The notes below the pieces were generated by a model. It searched no databases. It saw only the letters and a list, made by a program, of their open reading frames with translations, and was not told the DNA's origin. Source: Campylobacterota bacterium (GTDB taxonomy: Bacteria; Campylobacterota; Campylobacteria; Campylobacterales; Sulfurimonadaceae). Taken from it: DNA of 47,405 bases. Where the stretch lies: the NCBI GenBank assembly GCA_040752835.1, contig JBFMGG010000001.1, positions 1 to 47,405 of the forward strand, in the 5' to 3' direction. The translations under genes and the position numbers were made by a program. Shown in pieces: positions 35,563 through 45,464 of the stretch (position 1 is its first letter; each line of letters begins with the position of its first letter).

Positions 35563-36822
35563 TTAGAATTTGAGTGTCAGGTAAGCCTGTACGGTATCGT
35601 ATTGTTTCCCGCTGTTGGCATCATCGGCATTTGTTGAAATGTACGCCAATGTTGTATCCAGAGCACCGAAAGATTTTGTAGCGGTAACGGCTACTTCATC
35701 CATTTCGTGCGTGCTGGCCGCGATATCGTTGCTGACGGTTGTGTAGTAAACACCGAATTTTGCGATGTCTTTCATATCGTACTCAGCCGTCAGGTTAAGA
35801 GCTTCCGCATCTTTTGAACCTACGTAACCGTAGTTCCACCATGCTTCCGTATAGAGTTTTGACTGTCCTGAATTTGCAGAAGTTGACGCATCTCTACCAG
35901 TTGCAACGTTTTGAATCTGGATTGCACCTTTTTCATCCGCTTTAGAATAAGCTGCCGAAACGTTCAACCCTTCGATCCCTTGATATGCAAGTTTGAATGC
36001 ATACGCTGATGAAGTTTCAGCGCCACTTCCCAACACACCGTTTTCTTTGGGATCGATGTTCGCATACTGAGCACCGATTTTAACCCCTTTAACCAACTGG
36101 CAGTCGATATCGGCTTGTAGCCAGTACGCATCCGCTACCATACCGATGTCATAGTACCATGCCTGTGCAACAAGCGGTTTGAATGAGTTGTTCACAAAAC
36201 CAGCTGCATATGCGCCCTGCTTCATGAATGTTGTAAATTTTCCTGCGTTAACAAGCAGACCATCTCTGTCTGCATCGGCATTACCTGTATGCAATGCATC
36301 GGCACCATTACTTTTGCCAACCCACGCACCGACCAGTGTCGTATCGGGGATATCCTGATTGATCACGACCGCCGCATCGAACGTATTGGGAACGATCGAC
36401 CATTTTTCAGAGAAAGCCATCGGAGTGTCGAGTTCCATGCGACCGACTTTGAGGGTTGTTTTCCCCATTGTTCCGGCCAGCCAGAGTTCGCCCATCCATG
36501 AGTTGTCCTCAACAGATGCATCGTGTCCACCCGTCCAAGTGTTTGCAACGAGGTTGTTTTCAAGCCCCAGCGTGCTGATGGCATACGCCGTCGCACCCAT
36601 AGAGACGTTTTTCGTCAGATCCGCCGTTACGCTCAAACGAAGCGCGGTATCCGCATAGCTGTTGGCCTGATCGAACAGATCATCACTGACACCTGCGGCT
36701 TGAGTCTTATTATCCGTTCCGTAGAAAAGTTTCGCGTCACCGCTCACCTTTACGTTATCGATAGCGAACGCGCTTGCACCCAGCATTACTGCCGCGGCAA
36801 GAGACATTTTAACTAACTTCAT
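35563..36822 (-). CDS. Major outer-membrane porin (Campylobacterota type)
   Basis: 419 residues with a signal peptide MKLVKMSLAAAVMLGASAFA, then an OprD-like/Campylobacterota porin barrel: alternating amphipathic strands, KVSGDAKLFYGTD at the start, KVGRMELDTP in the middle and a final strand ending in aromatic Phe (YLTLKF), the BAM recognition end. It should form a general diffusion channel. AAGGAG lies 6 bases before the ATG. The coding sequence is lower in G+C than most neighbours, with more AAT/GCA codons, consistent with a highly expressed gene using a biased codon set. It is monocistronic, between its own AT-rich promoter region and a terminator. Confidence 0.9.
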   Translation of the reverse strand: MKLVKMSLAAAVMLGASAFAIDNVKVSGDAKLFYGTDNKTQAAGVSDDLFDQANSYADTALRLSVTADLTKNVSMGATAYAISTLGLENNLVANTWTGGHDASVEDNSWMGELWLAGTMGKTTLKVGRMELDTPMAFSEKWSIVPNTFDAAVVINQDIPDTTLVGAWVGKSNGADALHTGNADADRDGLLVNAGKFTTFMKQGAYAAGFVNNSFKPLVAQAWYYDIGMVADAYWLQADIDCQLVKGVKIGAQYANIDPKENGVLGSGAETSSAYAFKLAYQGIEGLNVSAAYSKADEKGAIQIQNVATGRDASTSANSGQSKLYTEAWWNYGYVGSKDAEALNLTAEYDMKDIAKFGVYYTTVSNDIAASTHEMDEVAVTATKSFGALDTTLAYISTNADDANSGKQYDTVQAYLTLKF

Positions 36823-37074
36823 TGATTCTCCTTAAGTTAAGTTTGACCTTATGTTTTTGTTTCGTCGGGATTAATTGTAACTCTGCCAATCTTAAACATA
36901 GCTGTGAAAAAAAAATTTCATTTACTTTTTGTTTACCGCCTATAAATCCCTATTTTAGGGAATGTGACAAAAATGTCACAATAATTTTTTTCATCGTCGA
37001 AGCGTTTATCGGAGGGTTTATGGTATAGTATGTATTTAGTATCAAATTATCAAATAATTCAAAGGAAAACGAAA
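36823..37074. promoter_or_regulatory. AT-rich divergent control region of porin and lipoprotein
   Basis: 252 bases without a convincing gene. On the right, GTATAGTATG (about 37023-37031) contains a TATAGT -10 candidate for the lipoprotein gene. The centre holds A- and T-tracts (37 % or less G+C by eye) and TGTGACAAAAATGTCACA at 36964-36981, a near-perfect inverted repeat of TGTGAC/GTCACA that may bind a dimeric regulator of CRP/FNR shape. Its distance from the porin start (about 145 bases) makes it a better operator for the lipoprotein side. An in-frame ATG run in the region has no coding character. Confidence 0.5.
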
Positions 37075-37563
37075 ATGAAAGCATCTTTCGTCATCACCGC
37101 CGCGGCATGCGCCCTCACCCTTGTCGGTTGTGCCAATCGCGAAGGAGTTTCCCCTTCCAAAAATCCCACCCTTCAAGCCGTCTCTCCAAGTTCCACGGCG
37201 GCAGCCGAACCGGGCGTCATGCAGCGTTCGCTGGACGCATGGCTGAAAGAAGAGTGGACTCCGATGACGCAGTCTGCGCCCGTCACCACCACTTCCACGG
37301 CATCGGACGGGACGGTCAAGACGGTCACCAAGGATTCCAAACAGGTCGTAACGACGACCAAAACGCCGGACGGTCAGGTCACCACGACCACCGCTCCCGC
37401 CGAACCCGAACCCGAACCGGAGGATACTACTCCGTTTACGCTCCAAAAATATGCGGACAAGTGGAAAGTCTACCACGACAACAAAGCGAAGATGAACGAG
37501 GGGAAACCCAAAGAGCCTTCTCATACGGAAATGGTGAATACTCTTCCGGTTGTAGGAAAGTAA
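37075..37563 (+). CDS. Small Thr/Pro-rich lipoprotein of unknown function
   Basis: 162 residues from the ATG at 37075, preceded by AAAGGAAAAC. The signal MKASFVITAAACALTLVGC carries a lipobox ending at Cys19, so it should be anchored in a membrane. After it comes a disordered Ser/Pro region, then a helix-forming segment (LDAWLKEEWTPM), a Thr-rich part with two similar units (TASDGTVKTVTKDSKQVVTTT and TPDGQVTTTT read as a repeat), an EPEPEPED hinge, and a Lys-rich tail (YADKWKVYHDNKAKMNEGKP). I recognise no family. It stands alone with a possible TGTGAC-type operator upstream. Confidence 0.8.
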   Translation: MKASFVITAAACALTLVGCANREGVSPSKNPTLQAVSPSSTAAAEPGVMQRSLDAWLKEEWTPMTQSAPVTTTSTASDGTVKTVTKDSKQVVTTTKTPDGQVTTTTAPAEPEPEPEDTTPFTLQKYADKWKVYHDNKAKMNEGKPKEPSHTEMVNTLPVVGK

Positions 37564-37577
37564 CGTTTCGTAACAAT

Positions 37578-37615
37578 TAGCCGCTTTTTCTTATCCGTAA
37601 GATAAACTGCGGCTA
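37578..37615 (+). terminator. Hairpin after the lipoprotein gene
   Basis: TAGCCGC at 37578-37584 pairs with GCGGCTA at 37609-37615, enclosing an inner CTTA-TCCG-TAAG stem. It lies 15 bases after the lipoprotein stop. There is no T-run on the plus side, so it may stop transcription weakly, protect the 3' end, or be a structured small element. The rest of the 108-base gap to fabI shows a second imperfect repeat (GATCC...GGATC, 37626-37659). Confidence 0.4.
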
Positions 37616-37671
37616 TACGATTTTGGATCCGGACGGGCAAAATCCCCGGCCGAAGGATCAAATAAATCCGA

Positions 37672-39250
<1,579 letters not shown>

Positions 39251-39320
39251 TTTCTTTTCCTCGCTTCCTTCGGAATACTCACACAGGACAAAACCCGCGC
39301 ACCTTTCTGCACCTGAGGTC

Positions 39321-40511
39321 TTATTTCATCAGCGGTTTGACACCGGGAAGGATTTTACCTTCCAACAATTCCAGCGAAGCCCCGCCGCCCGTAGAAATAA
39401 ACGTGATCTCCTCGTCCAAACCCACGCGCTGGACCAAATCGGCGGTATCACCGCCGCCTACAACCGTTGTCGCGTACGAATCCGCGACGAAATGGGCGAT
39501 TTTGTTCGATCCGCGCGCAAAACGATCCATCTCGTATACGCCCATCGGCCCGTTCCACAGGATGGTTTGGACGTCGGCTAGGACCTGGCGGTACAGCCGT
39601 ACCGTCGCCGGCCCGATGTCCAGTCCCATCCATCCCGATGGAATCTCCTGGATGCTCACCAGGCGGCTCATCGCGTCGGGTGCGAATTTTTCGGCCGCCA
39701 CCACGTCGACGGGGAGATAGAATTTAACGCCGAGCTTTTTCGCTTCTTCCATGATTTTCAGTGCTTCGGGGATCAGATCGTCTTCGACCAGCGAATTTCC
39801 GACGTCGTGCCCGAGCGCTTTGAGAAACGTAAACGCCATCCCGCCGCCGATCAGCATTTTGTCGACTTTGGGCAGCAGGTTGATCAGCGCCTCGAGCTTA
39901 CCGGAGACTTTACTGCCGCCGACGATCGCGGCGAACGGACGTACCGGACGGTCGAGCAGCGTGCCGAAAAACTGGATCTCTTTTTGCAGCAGGAAACCGG
40001 CGGCTTTGTGCTGGGCATCGAAATACTGCGTGATCCCTTCAACGGAAGCGTGTGCACGGTGGCTCACCCCGAACGCGTCATTGATGTACACTTCCGCCAT
40101 CGAGGCCATCGCGCGGCTGAGTTCGGGATCGTTCTTCGTCTCCCCTTTTTCGAAACGGAGGTTTTCCAGCAACAACACTTCGCCGTTTTGAAGTTCGGAG
40201 GCAAGTTTCATCGCACTCTCCCCGACCACGTCGGCCGCCATTTTGATGTCGATTTTAAGAAGTTGATGCAAACGTCTGGCGATCGGGGCCAGAGAATATT
40301 TTTCGTCAGGTTCCCCTTTCGGGCGGCCGAAGTGGGAACCGAGGATGATCGCACACCCCTGATCCAGGCAGTAGTTCACGGTTGCAAGCGCCGAGCGGAT
40401 ACGACGATCGTCCGTGATGTTGCCGTAATCGTCCATCGGAACGTTGAAATCACACCGGATAAATACTTTTTTGCCTTTGATGTCACACTCTTTGATGCTG
40501 AGCAGCTGCAT
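39321..40511 (-). CDS. pgk: Phosphoglycerate kinase
   Basis: 396 residues from the ATG at 40511, preceded by AAGGAAATGT; a longer open frame into gap is not supported. Pgk transfers phosphate between 1,3-bisphosphoglycerate and ADP. The N-terminal [16 protein letters not shown] and [12 protein letters not shown] blocks and the C-terminal GGGDTADLV hinge/nucleotide region are present. It follows gap after 31 bases. Confidence 0.97.
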   Translation of the reverse strand: MQLLSIKECDIKGKKVFIRCDFNVPMDDYGNITDDRRIRSALATVNYCLDQGCAIILGSHFGRPKGEPDEKYSLAPIARRLHQLLKIDIKMAADVVGESAMKLASELQNGEVLLLENLRFEKGETKNDPELSRAMASMAEVYINDAFGVSHRAHASVEGITQYFDAQHKAAGFLLQKEIQFFGTLLDRPVRPFAAIVGGSKVSGKLEALINLLPKVDKMLIGGGMAFTFLKALGHDVGNSLVEDDLIPEALKIMEEAKKLGVKFYLPVDVVAAEKFAPDAMSRLVSIQEIPSGWMGLDIGPATVRLYRQVLADVQTILWNGPMGVYEMDRFARGSNKIAHFVADSYATTVVGGGDTADLVQRVGLDEEITFISTGGGASLELLEGKILPGVKPLMK

Positions 40512-40542
40512 ACATTTCCTTCTTACTGTAAGATTGATGAAT

Positions 40543-41547
40543 TTAGTTTTTACTGATAAACAACGCCATCTCGACAAGGCGGTTGGAATATCCCCATTCG
40601 TTATCGTACCATGCCATGATTTTGACCAGATTTCCGTCGATGACCTGAATCAGGTCCTCCGCCACTGTGGCACTGAACGAAGACCCCACAAAATCCTGGG
40701 AGACGCGATAGCGTTCGTCGACTTCCAAAATCCCTTTGAGCTGATTAAGAGCATACGATTTGAACAGGGCTCCGAGCTCTTCTTTCGTCGTTTGGCCTTG
40801 GACCAAAACGTTCAAGTCGACCATCGAAACGTCCGGAGTCGGAACCCGGACGCTTTGACCGTGGAGCTTCCCTTCAAGGCTCGGGAGTACGAGGCTGATG
40901 GCTTTGGCCGCACCCGTCGTGGTCGGAACCATGTTCACCCCCGCCGCACGCGAACGGCGCATGTCGGTTCCGTGCGCGCTGTCGATGATCGCCTGCCCGT
41001 TGGTGTAGGCATGGATCGTCGTCATCAACCCTTTTTCGATCCCGAACGTCTCTTCGAGGATTTTGGCGATCGGCCCCAGACAATTCGTCGTACACGACGC
41101 GTTCGAAATGATCGCCTCTCCCCGGTAGAGATGCTCGTTCACCCCCAGCACGTAGGTGGGAATCGCATCGTCTTGCGTCGGGGCCGAAAGGATCACCTTC
41201 TTCACCCCTTTGCCCAGATGATGGCGCGTCGATGCCCCCGTCAGGAACAATCCGCTGCATTCGAGTACGACCTCTGCCCCCAGTGCGGCGAAATCAAGTT
41301 GTTCGGGATCTTTTTCCCCGAAAATCCTGACCCGCTTGCCGCCGACGAGCAGATGATCCGCGTCGGCGATGGCCGCGTCGGCGTGAAACGGTCCGTGTAC
41401 CGAATCGTTTTGCAGCAGGTACAGCATCATTTCGATCGACGCCATATCGTTGATGGCGACAAGTTCAACATCCTCGCGCCCGGCGATGACGCGGGTGACC
41501 GATCGGCCGATCCGGCCGAAGCCGTTAATAGCAATCTTCAGTGCCAT
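40543..41547 (-). CDS. gap: Glyceraldehyde-3-phosphate dehydrogenase
   Basis: 334 residues from the ATG at 41547 (a GTG stands one codon earlier). NAD-binding [11 protein letters not shown], catalytic Cys in [12 protein letters not shown] and His in [10 protein letters not shown]. Residues at the cofactor site (AINDMAS) keep the Asp typical of NAD preference. It heads the gap-pgk-tpiA-fabI cluster, transcribed away from nadD with 77 bases between the two start codons. In organisms of this phylum it serves gluconeogenesis as well as glycolysis. Confidence 0.97.
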   Translation of the reverse strand: MALKIAINGFGRIGRSVTRVIAGREDVELVAINDMASIEMMLYLLQNDSVHGPFHADAAIADADHLLVGGKRVRIFGEKDPEQLDFAALGAEVVLECSGLFLTGASTRHHLGKGVKKVILSAPTQDDAIPTYVLGVNEHLYRGEAIISNASCTTNCLGPIAKILEETFGIEKGLMTTIHAYTNGQAIIDSAHGTDMRRSRAAGVNMVPTTTGAAKAISLVLPSLEGKLHGQSVRVPTPDVSMVDLNVLVQGQTTKEELGALFKSYALNQLKGILEVDERYRVSQDFVGSSFSATVAEDLIQVIDGNLVKIMAWYDNEWGYSNRLVEMALFISKN

Positions 41548-41595
41548 CACCTTATCCTAAGCTCTTAATAGGGGGTGATTTTACCAAAATTCGGT

Positions 41596-41601
41596 TATAA
41601 T
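41596..41601 (+). promoter_or_regulatory. -10 box (TATAAT) of nadD-rsfS-ydcF
   Basis: TATAAT 23 bases before the nadD ATG. The 77-base divergent region to gap leaves little space for other control sites. Confidence 0.55.
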
Positions 41602-41624
41602 TTGGATTAAAAAAGACGGGGTTC

Positions 41625-42170
41625 ATGAAGCTTGCACTTTACGGCGGAAGTTTCGATCCGCCGCACGCCGGTCATGTGGGTGTCGTCACCGAAGCGCTTA
41701 AAACCCTTCCGGTGGACAAACTTATCATCGTTCCGGCCGAACGTAATCCCTTTAAGCCCTCCGTACGTGCCGATGGCGAAAGACGGCTGCGTTGGCTGCG
41801 CGAGATTTTCGGGGGTTGTTCCAAAGTCGAAATCAGCGATTTCGAGATTGCCCAGAAACGGAGCGTTTACACGATCGAAACGGTCCGTCATTTCGCCCCG
41901 TCGTGCGATGAGCTCTACCTTATCATCGGCGCGGACAATCTTGAATCGCTGCGCCAATGGCACTGTTTCGAAGAACTCGACGCTTCGGTACGATGGGTCG
42001 TCGCTTCACGGGGGGGTATACCCGTCCCCGAAAACATGATCGAGCTACGCGTCGACGTACCGGTCAGCTCAACCGATTTTCGGACCCGTTTCGCCCCGCT
42101 GGGCCTTTCACCCGATATCGAAAATGAAATTATCACCTACTACAAGGAACGCAATGAACGCAAGAATTGA
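41625..42170 (+). CDS. nadD: Nicotinate-nucleotide adenylyltransferase
   Basis: 181 residues. NadD adenylylates nicotinate mononucleotide in NAD synthesis. The nucleotidyltransferase start LYGGSFDPPHAGH (HxGH) and the C-terminal VSSTDFRTR (SSTxxR) motif are intact. The ribosome site is weak (ACGGGG). Its 3' end overlaps rsfS by 17 bases, and the nadD-rsfS pair is widely conserved. Confidence 0.95.
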   Translation: MKLALYGGSFDPPHAGHVGVVTEALKTLPVDKLIIVPAERNPFKPSVRADGERRLRWLREIFGGCSKVEISDFEIAQKRSVYTIETVRHFAPSCDELYLIIGADNLESLRQWHCFEELDASVRWVVASRGGIPVPENMIELRVDVPVSSTDFRTRFAPLGLSPDIENEIITYYKERNERKN

Positions 42171-42483
42171 AAAAATCAGCCAGATTCTGGACCAAAACAA
42201 AGCCGAGGCGATCGAAGTCTTCGATCTGCGGGGAGGCGATTATTTCGCCGATTACGTCGTGATCGCATCGTCTCTGAATGAGCGCCATACCTTCGCGCTG
42301 CTTGACTACCTCAAAAAAGGGCTCAAACCCGACGAACAGTTTCTCGGAGTCGATGAGAGCGGCGACTGGATCGCGGTCGATCTGGGGGACATCCTGATCC
42401 ATATCCTTACCCCCCAGTACCGCAGCAAATACGATCTGGAAACTTTTTTGAGCGAGATTGCGGCGCGCAAAGCCAAAGCCTAA
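42154..42483 (+). CDS. rsfS: Ribosome silencing factor RsfS
   Basis: 109 residues from the ATG at 42154, chosen because AAGGAA lies right before it. RsfS binds L14 and blocks joining of the subunits under starvation. The block AEAIEVFDLRGGDYFADYVVIASSLNERH and the downstream DWIAVDLGDILIHILTP are family-typical. With long HPF at 13142 the window encodes two separate ribosome-idling factors. Confidence 0.94.
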   Translation: MNARIEKISQILDQNKAEAIEVFDLRGGDYFADYVVIASSLNERHTFALLDYLKKGLKPDEQFLGVDESGDWIAVDLGDILIHILTPQYRSKYDLETFLSEIAARKAKA

Positions 42484-43233
42484 ATGTTTTTTCTGAAAAA
42501 AGCCCTCGGCTCGCTGCTGATGCCCTTTCCCCTCTTTTTGGTCCTGTTCGGGATCGGGCTTTTCCTGTGGCATCGCGGATACCTCAAGTGGTCCAAGAGG
42601 GTCATCCTTGCCTCCCTCGTCTGGATAACCCTCCTCTCCTACGCCCCCTTTTCGTCCCTGTTGATTGCCCCTCTTGAAGAGCGTCACCCCCGGCTGAACC
42701 CCACGGCGCTTGAAGGCGTGCGTTATATTCATGTGCTCGGAAGCGGTCACGTGAGCAACCCGGACATTCCCCTCTCCTCGCAACTGGGTACCGCATCGCT
42801 GGTCCGCATCAACGAAGGGGTGGCCCTCTACAAAAGCCGGCCGGGAATGAAACTGATCTTCAGCGGATTCGGCTATACCGATGCCGTCTCCAACGCCCGG
42901 AAAAACGCCGAAATGGCAATGGTTCTGGGGGTGCCTTCCAGCGACATCGTTCTTCTCGAAACGCCCAAAGATACTGCCGAAGAGGCTATGGCGGCGAAAT
43001 CGATCGTGGGCGGCCAACCGCTGGTTCTGGTCACCTCCGCATCGCATATGCCAAGAGCCGTGGCCCTTTTTAGCAAAGCGGGGGTCAACGTGCTCCCCGC
43101 TCCGACCGATTTCCAGGTCAAAAAGCGCAATGACGTATGGGAATTCCCTTCAGCCGAAGGGCTCCAGCGTTCCGAGTCGGCATTTCACGAGTATCTTGGC
43201 CTCGCATGGGGGAAACTGCGCGGACTGATTTAA
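42484..43233 (+). CDS. YdcF/ElyC-type DUF218 membrane protein
   Basis: 249 residues, the ATG directly following the rsfS stop (TAAATG). Two membrane helices (about 8-30 and 38-58) precede a DUF218 domain with VLGSGH, RINEGVALYKSRPGMKLIFSG, AEEAMAAKSIVGGQPLVLVTSASHMPRAVALF. Relatives such as ElyC (YcbC) affect envelope integrity and undecaprenyl-phosphate carrier use. The exact reaction is unknown. Co-transcription with rsfS and nadD is likely from spacing. Confidence 0.85.
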   Translation: MFFLKKALGSLLMPFPLFLVLFGIGLFLWHRGYLKWSKRVILASLVWITLLSYAPFSSLLIAPLEERHPRLNPTALEGVRYIHVLGSGHVSNPDIPLSSQLGTASLVRINEGVALYKSRPGMKLIFSGFGYTDAVSNARKNAEMAMVLGVPSSDIVLLETPKDTAEEAMAAKSIVGGQPLVLVTSASHMPRAVALFSKAGVNVLPAPTDFQVKKRNDVWEFPSAEGLQRSESAFHEYLGLAWGKLRGLI

Positions 43234-43357
43234 ACCGCTTGATGCAGTATTCTTGGCTAAAATTGCGCCAGGGCCGATGACTCGAAACCATGCTAAAAAA
43301 TAATCGGACTGATTGTTAAACGGAGAAGTGTTTTGATTGTATTACGGTGTTTGTAAG

Positions 43358-43434
43358 TGGTGCGCCCGAAGGAATTCGAATCCCTGACCGCCGGTACCGC
43401 AAACCGGTGCTCTATCCAGCTGAGCTACGGACGC
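43358..43434 (-). tRNA. tRNA-Arg (anticodon GCG)
   Basis: A full cloverleaf read from 43434 down: acceptor GCGTCCG with CGGGCGC (one T-G pair), D-arm GCTC/GAGC, anticodon stem CCGGT/ACCGG with loop TTGCGGT, so anticodon GCG (positions 34-36) for CGC/CGU codons, with G37. The variable loop is five bases and the T-arm AGGGA/TCCTT holds the loop TTCGAAT. The CCA end is encoded. Most bacteria read CGN with an ACG anticodon edited to ICG; a GCG version is less common. No integrase or repeat is next to it, so it shows no sign of being an attachment site. Confidence 0.95.
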
Positions 43435-43474
43435 ATTTAAAAGAGACCGAAATTATAGCTGACAAACCTTATAA

Positions 43475-43990
43475 CTATCTGAGTTGGTTGATTTTCAGCA
43501 CAAATTCGACTTCGGCTTTCGACAATCGCAACTCTTTGGCGATCGCATCGACTTCCATCCCTTCATTGTAGCGGCTGATTACTTTCTCGTCATCCAGGCC
43601 GCTGATGGAGGTGGGAAGCGACAGGTTCCGGATCCGCTCTTCGAGATAACGCAGGCGGGTTTCGGTCTTTTCTTTGTATGCGGAAAGGGTCCCCTCGATC
43701 GCGCCCAGCGATTCCATGATCGGTACGGATATTTCATTCACTTCACGCCCTACTTCGGCATGCAGCGAATCCTGCGACCGCGGAACGCTCTCTTGCAACG
43801 ATGCGATGATCTCAAGCTCCTGCTTGAGACGTTTGTCTATCATAAAAAGTTCGCGGTGCAACTCCTCGACCGCTTTGGCGACGGCACGAATCTGTGACGC
43901 CGTTTCCCCCTCTTTGGTCACGACGTAATAGATCAGCCCTACGACCATGACGGCAAGGGCAATCAGCGCGATCTCGATCCCGTAACTCAT
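43475..43990 (-). CDS. Membrane-anchored coiled-coil protein, DUF6115-like
   Basis: 171 residues from the ATG at 43990, whose ATGA overlaps the stop of the PilZ-like gene. One N-terminal membrane helix (MSYGIEIALIALAVMVVGLIYYVV), a long coiled coil (about 30-130), then a helix-turn-helix-like C-terminus (DEKVISRYNEGMEVDAIAKELRLSKAEVEFVLKI) that resembles the DNA-binding end of DUF6115 proteins in Campylobacterota. The combination of a membrane anchor and a HTH-like end is curious; it could organise DNA or simply use the fold for protein contact. The function is unknown. Confidence 0.75.
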   Translation of the reverse strand: MSYGIEIALIALAVMVVGLIYYVVTKEGETASQIRAVAKAVEELHRELFMIDKRLKQELEIIASLQESVPRSQDSLHAEVGREVNEISVPIMESLGAIEGTLSAYKEKTETRLRYLEERIRNLSLPTSISGLDDEKVISRYNEGMEVDAIAKELRLSKAEVEFVLKINQLR

Positions 43991-44508
43991 TCGTGCCCTT
44001 TCAGGTGGCGGATCATCGCCCGTTCGCGTGCCATCATGTATGCTCCCCATTCACTCTCGTCTCTGGGATGGATCCGGCTGATCCGTGCCAGAGAAGGGGT
44101 CAGCGCTTCGAAATAAAGAGCGGTCTCCCTTTTGGGATGGACCGGAAGTTCCAGCCGACCGTAGTAGATTTCACCCGGCTCAAGCAGGGGTTCGAGCAGT
44201 TCGAAATGCTCGAACCCGATTTGGGAAATCGCCGCGTTGACCGAGAGCGCTAGGCGTTGCGGCACGTTGTTCAGGATCAGGTGTTCGAGCCGGTCCATTT
44301 TGCGGTACAGCTCGACCAGCAGGTGAATAACGACCGGATCGCTCTCGCTTGTCTCTCCTTTGGCTTTTGCGGTTCGGAGCCATTGACCGATGGCATCGTC
44401 GTCGGTCTCGCTCAGACGCGCGTATTCCCTTTCGAATTCACCTTCATTGGCCGAAACTTTGTCAAAAACAATCTCCAGCGGAGCTTCTATCAAACGTACG
44501 TCGTTCAT
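43987..44508 (-). CDS. Uncharacterised protein with degenerate PilZ-like domain
   Basis: 173 residues. The first half is helical and acidic. The second half has NAAISQIGFEHFELLEP and GRLELPVHPK, the strand pattern of a PilZ domain (xISxxGxxF...GxxxxLxLxL...P). The upstream RxxxR motif and the D/N of D/NxSxxG required for c-di-GMP are missing or changed, so it may bind no nucleotide. The domain call is tentative. It overlaps both neighbours by four bases (mqnP upstream, the coiled-coil protein downstream), so the three are translated together. Confidence 0.55.
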   Translation of the reverse strand: MNDVRLIEAPLEIVFDKVSANEGEFEREYARLSETDDDAIGQWLRTAKAKGETSESDPVVIHLLVELYRKMDRLEHLILNNVPQRLALSVNAAISQIGFEHFELLEPLLEPGEIYYGRLELPVHPKRETALYFEALTPSLARISRIHPRDESEWGAYMMARERAMIRHLKGHE

Positions 44509-45365
44509 GCTGCAACCTTATCCAAGATGATCAGTCCGATAAATACGAACCCCAAATACCCGTTGACCGTAAAAAACGCGCGGTCGATCTGGGTAAAATC
44601 ACGCCGCACGAGGTAGTGTTCGTAGCCCAGCATTGCGGCCGAAAACAGGACCGCCGCGATCGCAAAATACCCCAGCGCCGCTTCCTGGACGAAAAACGCC
44701 CAGAACACGACGGCGAGAATGTGAAACAGGGCCGAAATTTTGAGCGTGGCGGCACTGCCGAATTTCGAGGGGATGGAGTGCAGTCCCCGTTCGCGGTCGA
44801 ATTCCATATCCTGCAGCGAGTAGAGCAGATCGAATCCCGCAACCCAGAAAACGACCCCGACGCTCAGCCATACCGACCATACCGGAACACTCCCCAGCAC
44901 CGCGACCGCCCCCGCAATGGGAGCCAGTCCGAGCGATATCCCCAAAACGATATGGGCCAGCGCGCTGAAGCGTTTGAAATACGAATAACTCAGCAGTACC
45001 AGAAGGATCGGACCGCTCAGCGCGAATGCCAGGTCGTTGATAAAATAGGCAACCGCCATAAAGGCAACCGCATTCACCGCCGTAAAGATTGCGATGGAAG
45101 CGGGTTTGAGCCGGCCGTCGACACTCGGACGCCCGGCCGTACGAGGATTGTGTGCGTCGTAAACACGGTCGACGTAACGGTTGAACCCCATCGCCGCGTT
45201 GCGCGCACTGATCGCGGCCAACGCGCCGAGGAGGAGCAGTGAGGATCCGAACCACCCCTCCGCCGCAACGATCATCGCGATAAAGATGAACGGAAGCGAA
45301 AAAACGGTGTGCTGAAACATCACCAGTTCGTTGAAATCCTGCAGTTTTTTCGCCAGTCGCTTCAC
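44505..45365 (-). CDS. mqnP: UbiA-family prenyltransferase, probable menaquinone MqnP
   Basis: 286 residues, about eight membrane helices, from a GTG start preceded by AAAAGG. The two metal-diphosphate motifs are intact: NRYVDRVYD (NxxxDxxxD) and DLLYSLQDMEFD (DxxYxxxDxxxD). In organisms that make menaquinone by the futalosine route, this UbiA homologue attaches the polyprenyl chain to the naphthoate intermediate. MqnC at 16778 shows that the route is present. A 4-hydroxybenzoate transferase role is less likely since no ubiquinone genes are seen. Confidence 0.85.
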   Translation of the reverse strand: MKRLAKKLQDFNELVMFQHTVFSLPFIFIAMIVAAEGWFGSSLLLLGALAAISARNAAMGFNRYVDRVYDAHNPRTAGRPSVDGRLKPASIAIFTAVNAVAFMAVAYFINDLAFALSGPILLVLLSYSYFKRFSALAHIVLGISLGLAPIAGAVAVLGSVPVWSVWLSVGVVFWVAGFDLLYSLQDMEFDRERGLHSIPSKFGSAATLKISALFHILAVVFWAFFVQEAALGYFAIAAVLFSAAMLGYEHYLVRRDFTQIDRAFFTVNGYLGFVFIGLIILDKVAA

Positions 45366-45452
45366 GTATTGCCTTTTCTTCGGTAACTATGGGATTTATT
45401 TTATCGTAAATTCTCTTTGAGAGGAGGCGATCTCTTCTTCTGCGCCATCGGG

Positions 45453-45458
45453 TATAAT
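45453..45458 (+). promoter_or_regulatory. -10 box (TATAAT) directly upstream of miaA
   Basis: TATAAT followed by exactly six bases and then the miaA ATG at 45465. No ribosome site lies between them; the GAGGAGG at 45421-45427 is upstream of the promoter and serves no in-frame start. A leaderless transcript is the simplest reading. Confidence 0.55.
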
Positions 45459-45464
45459 TTCGTC

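Noticed and set aside
43358-43434. tRNA-Arg as an island attachment site
   Set aside because: No integrase, direct repeat of the tRNA end or foreign-looking DNA lies next to it.
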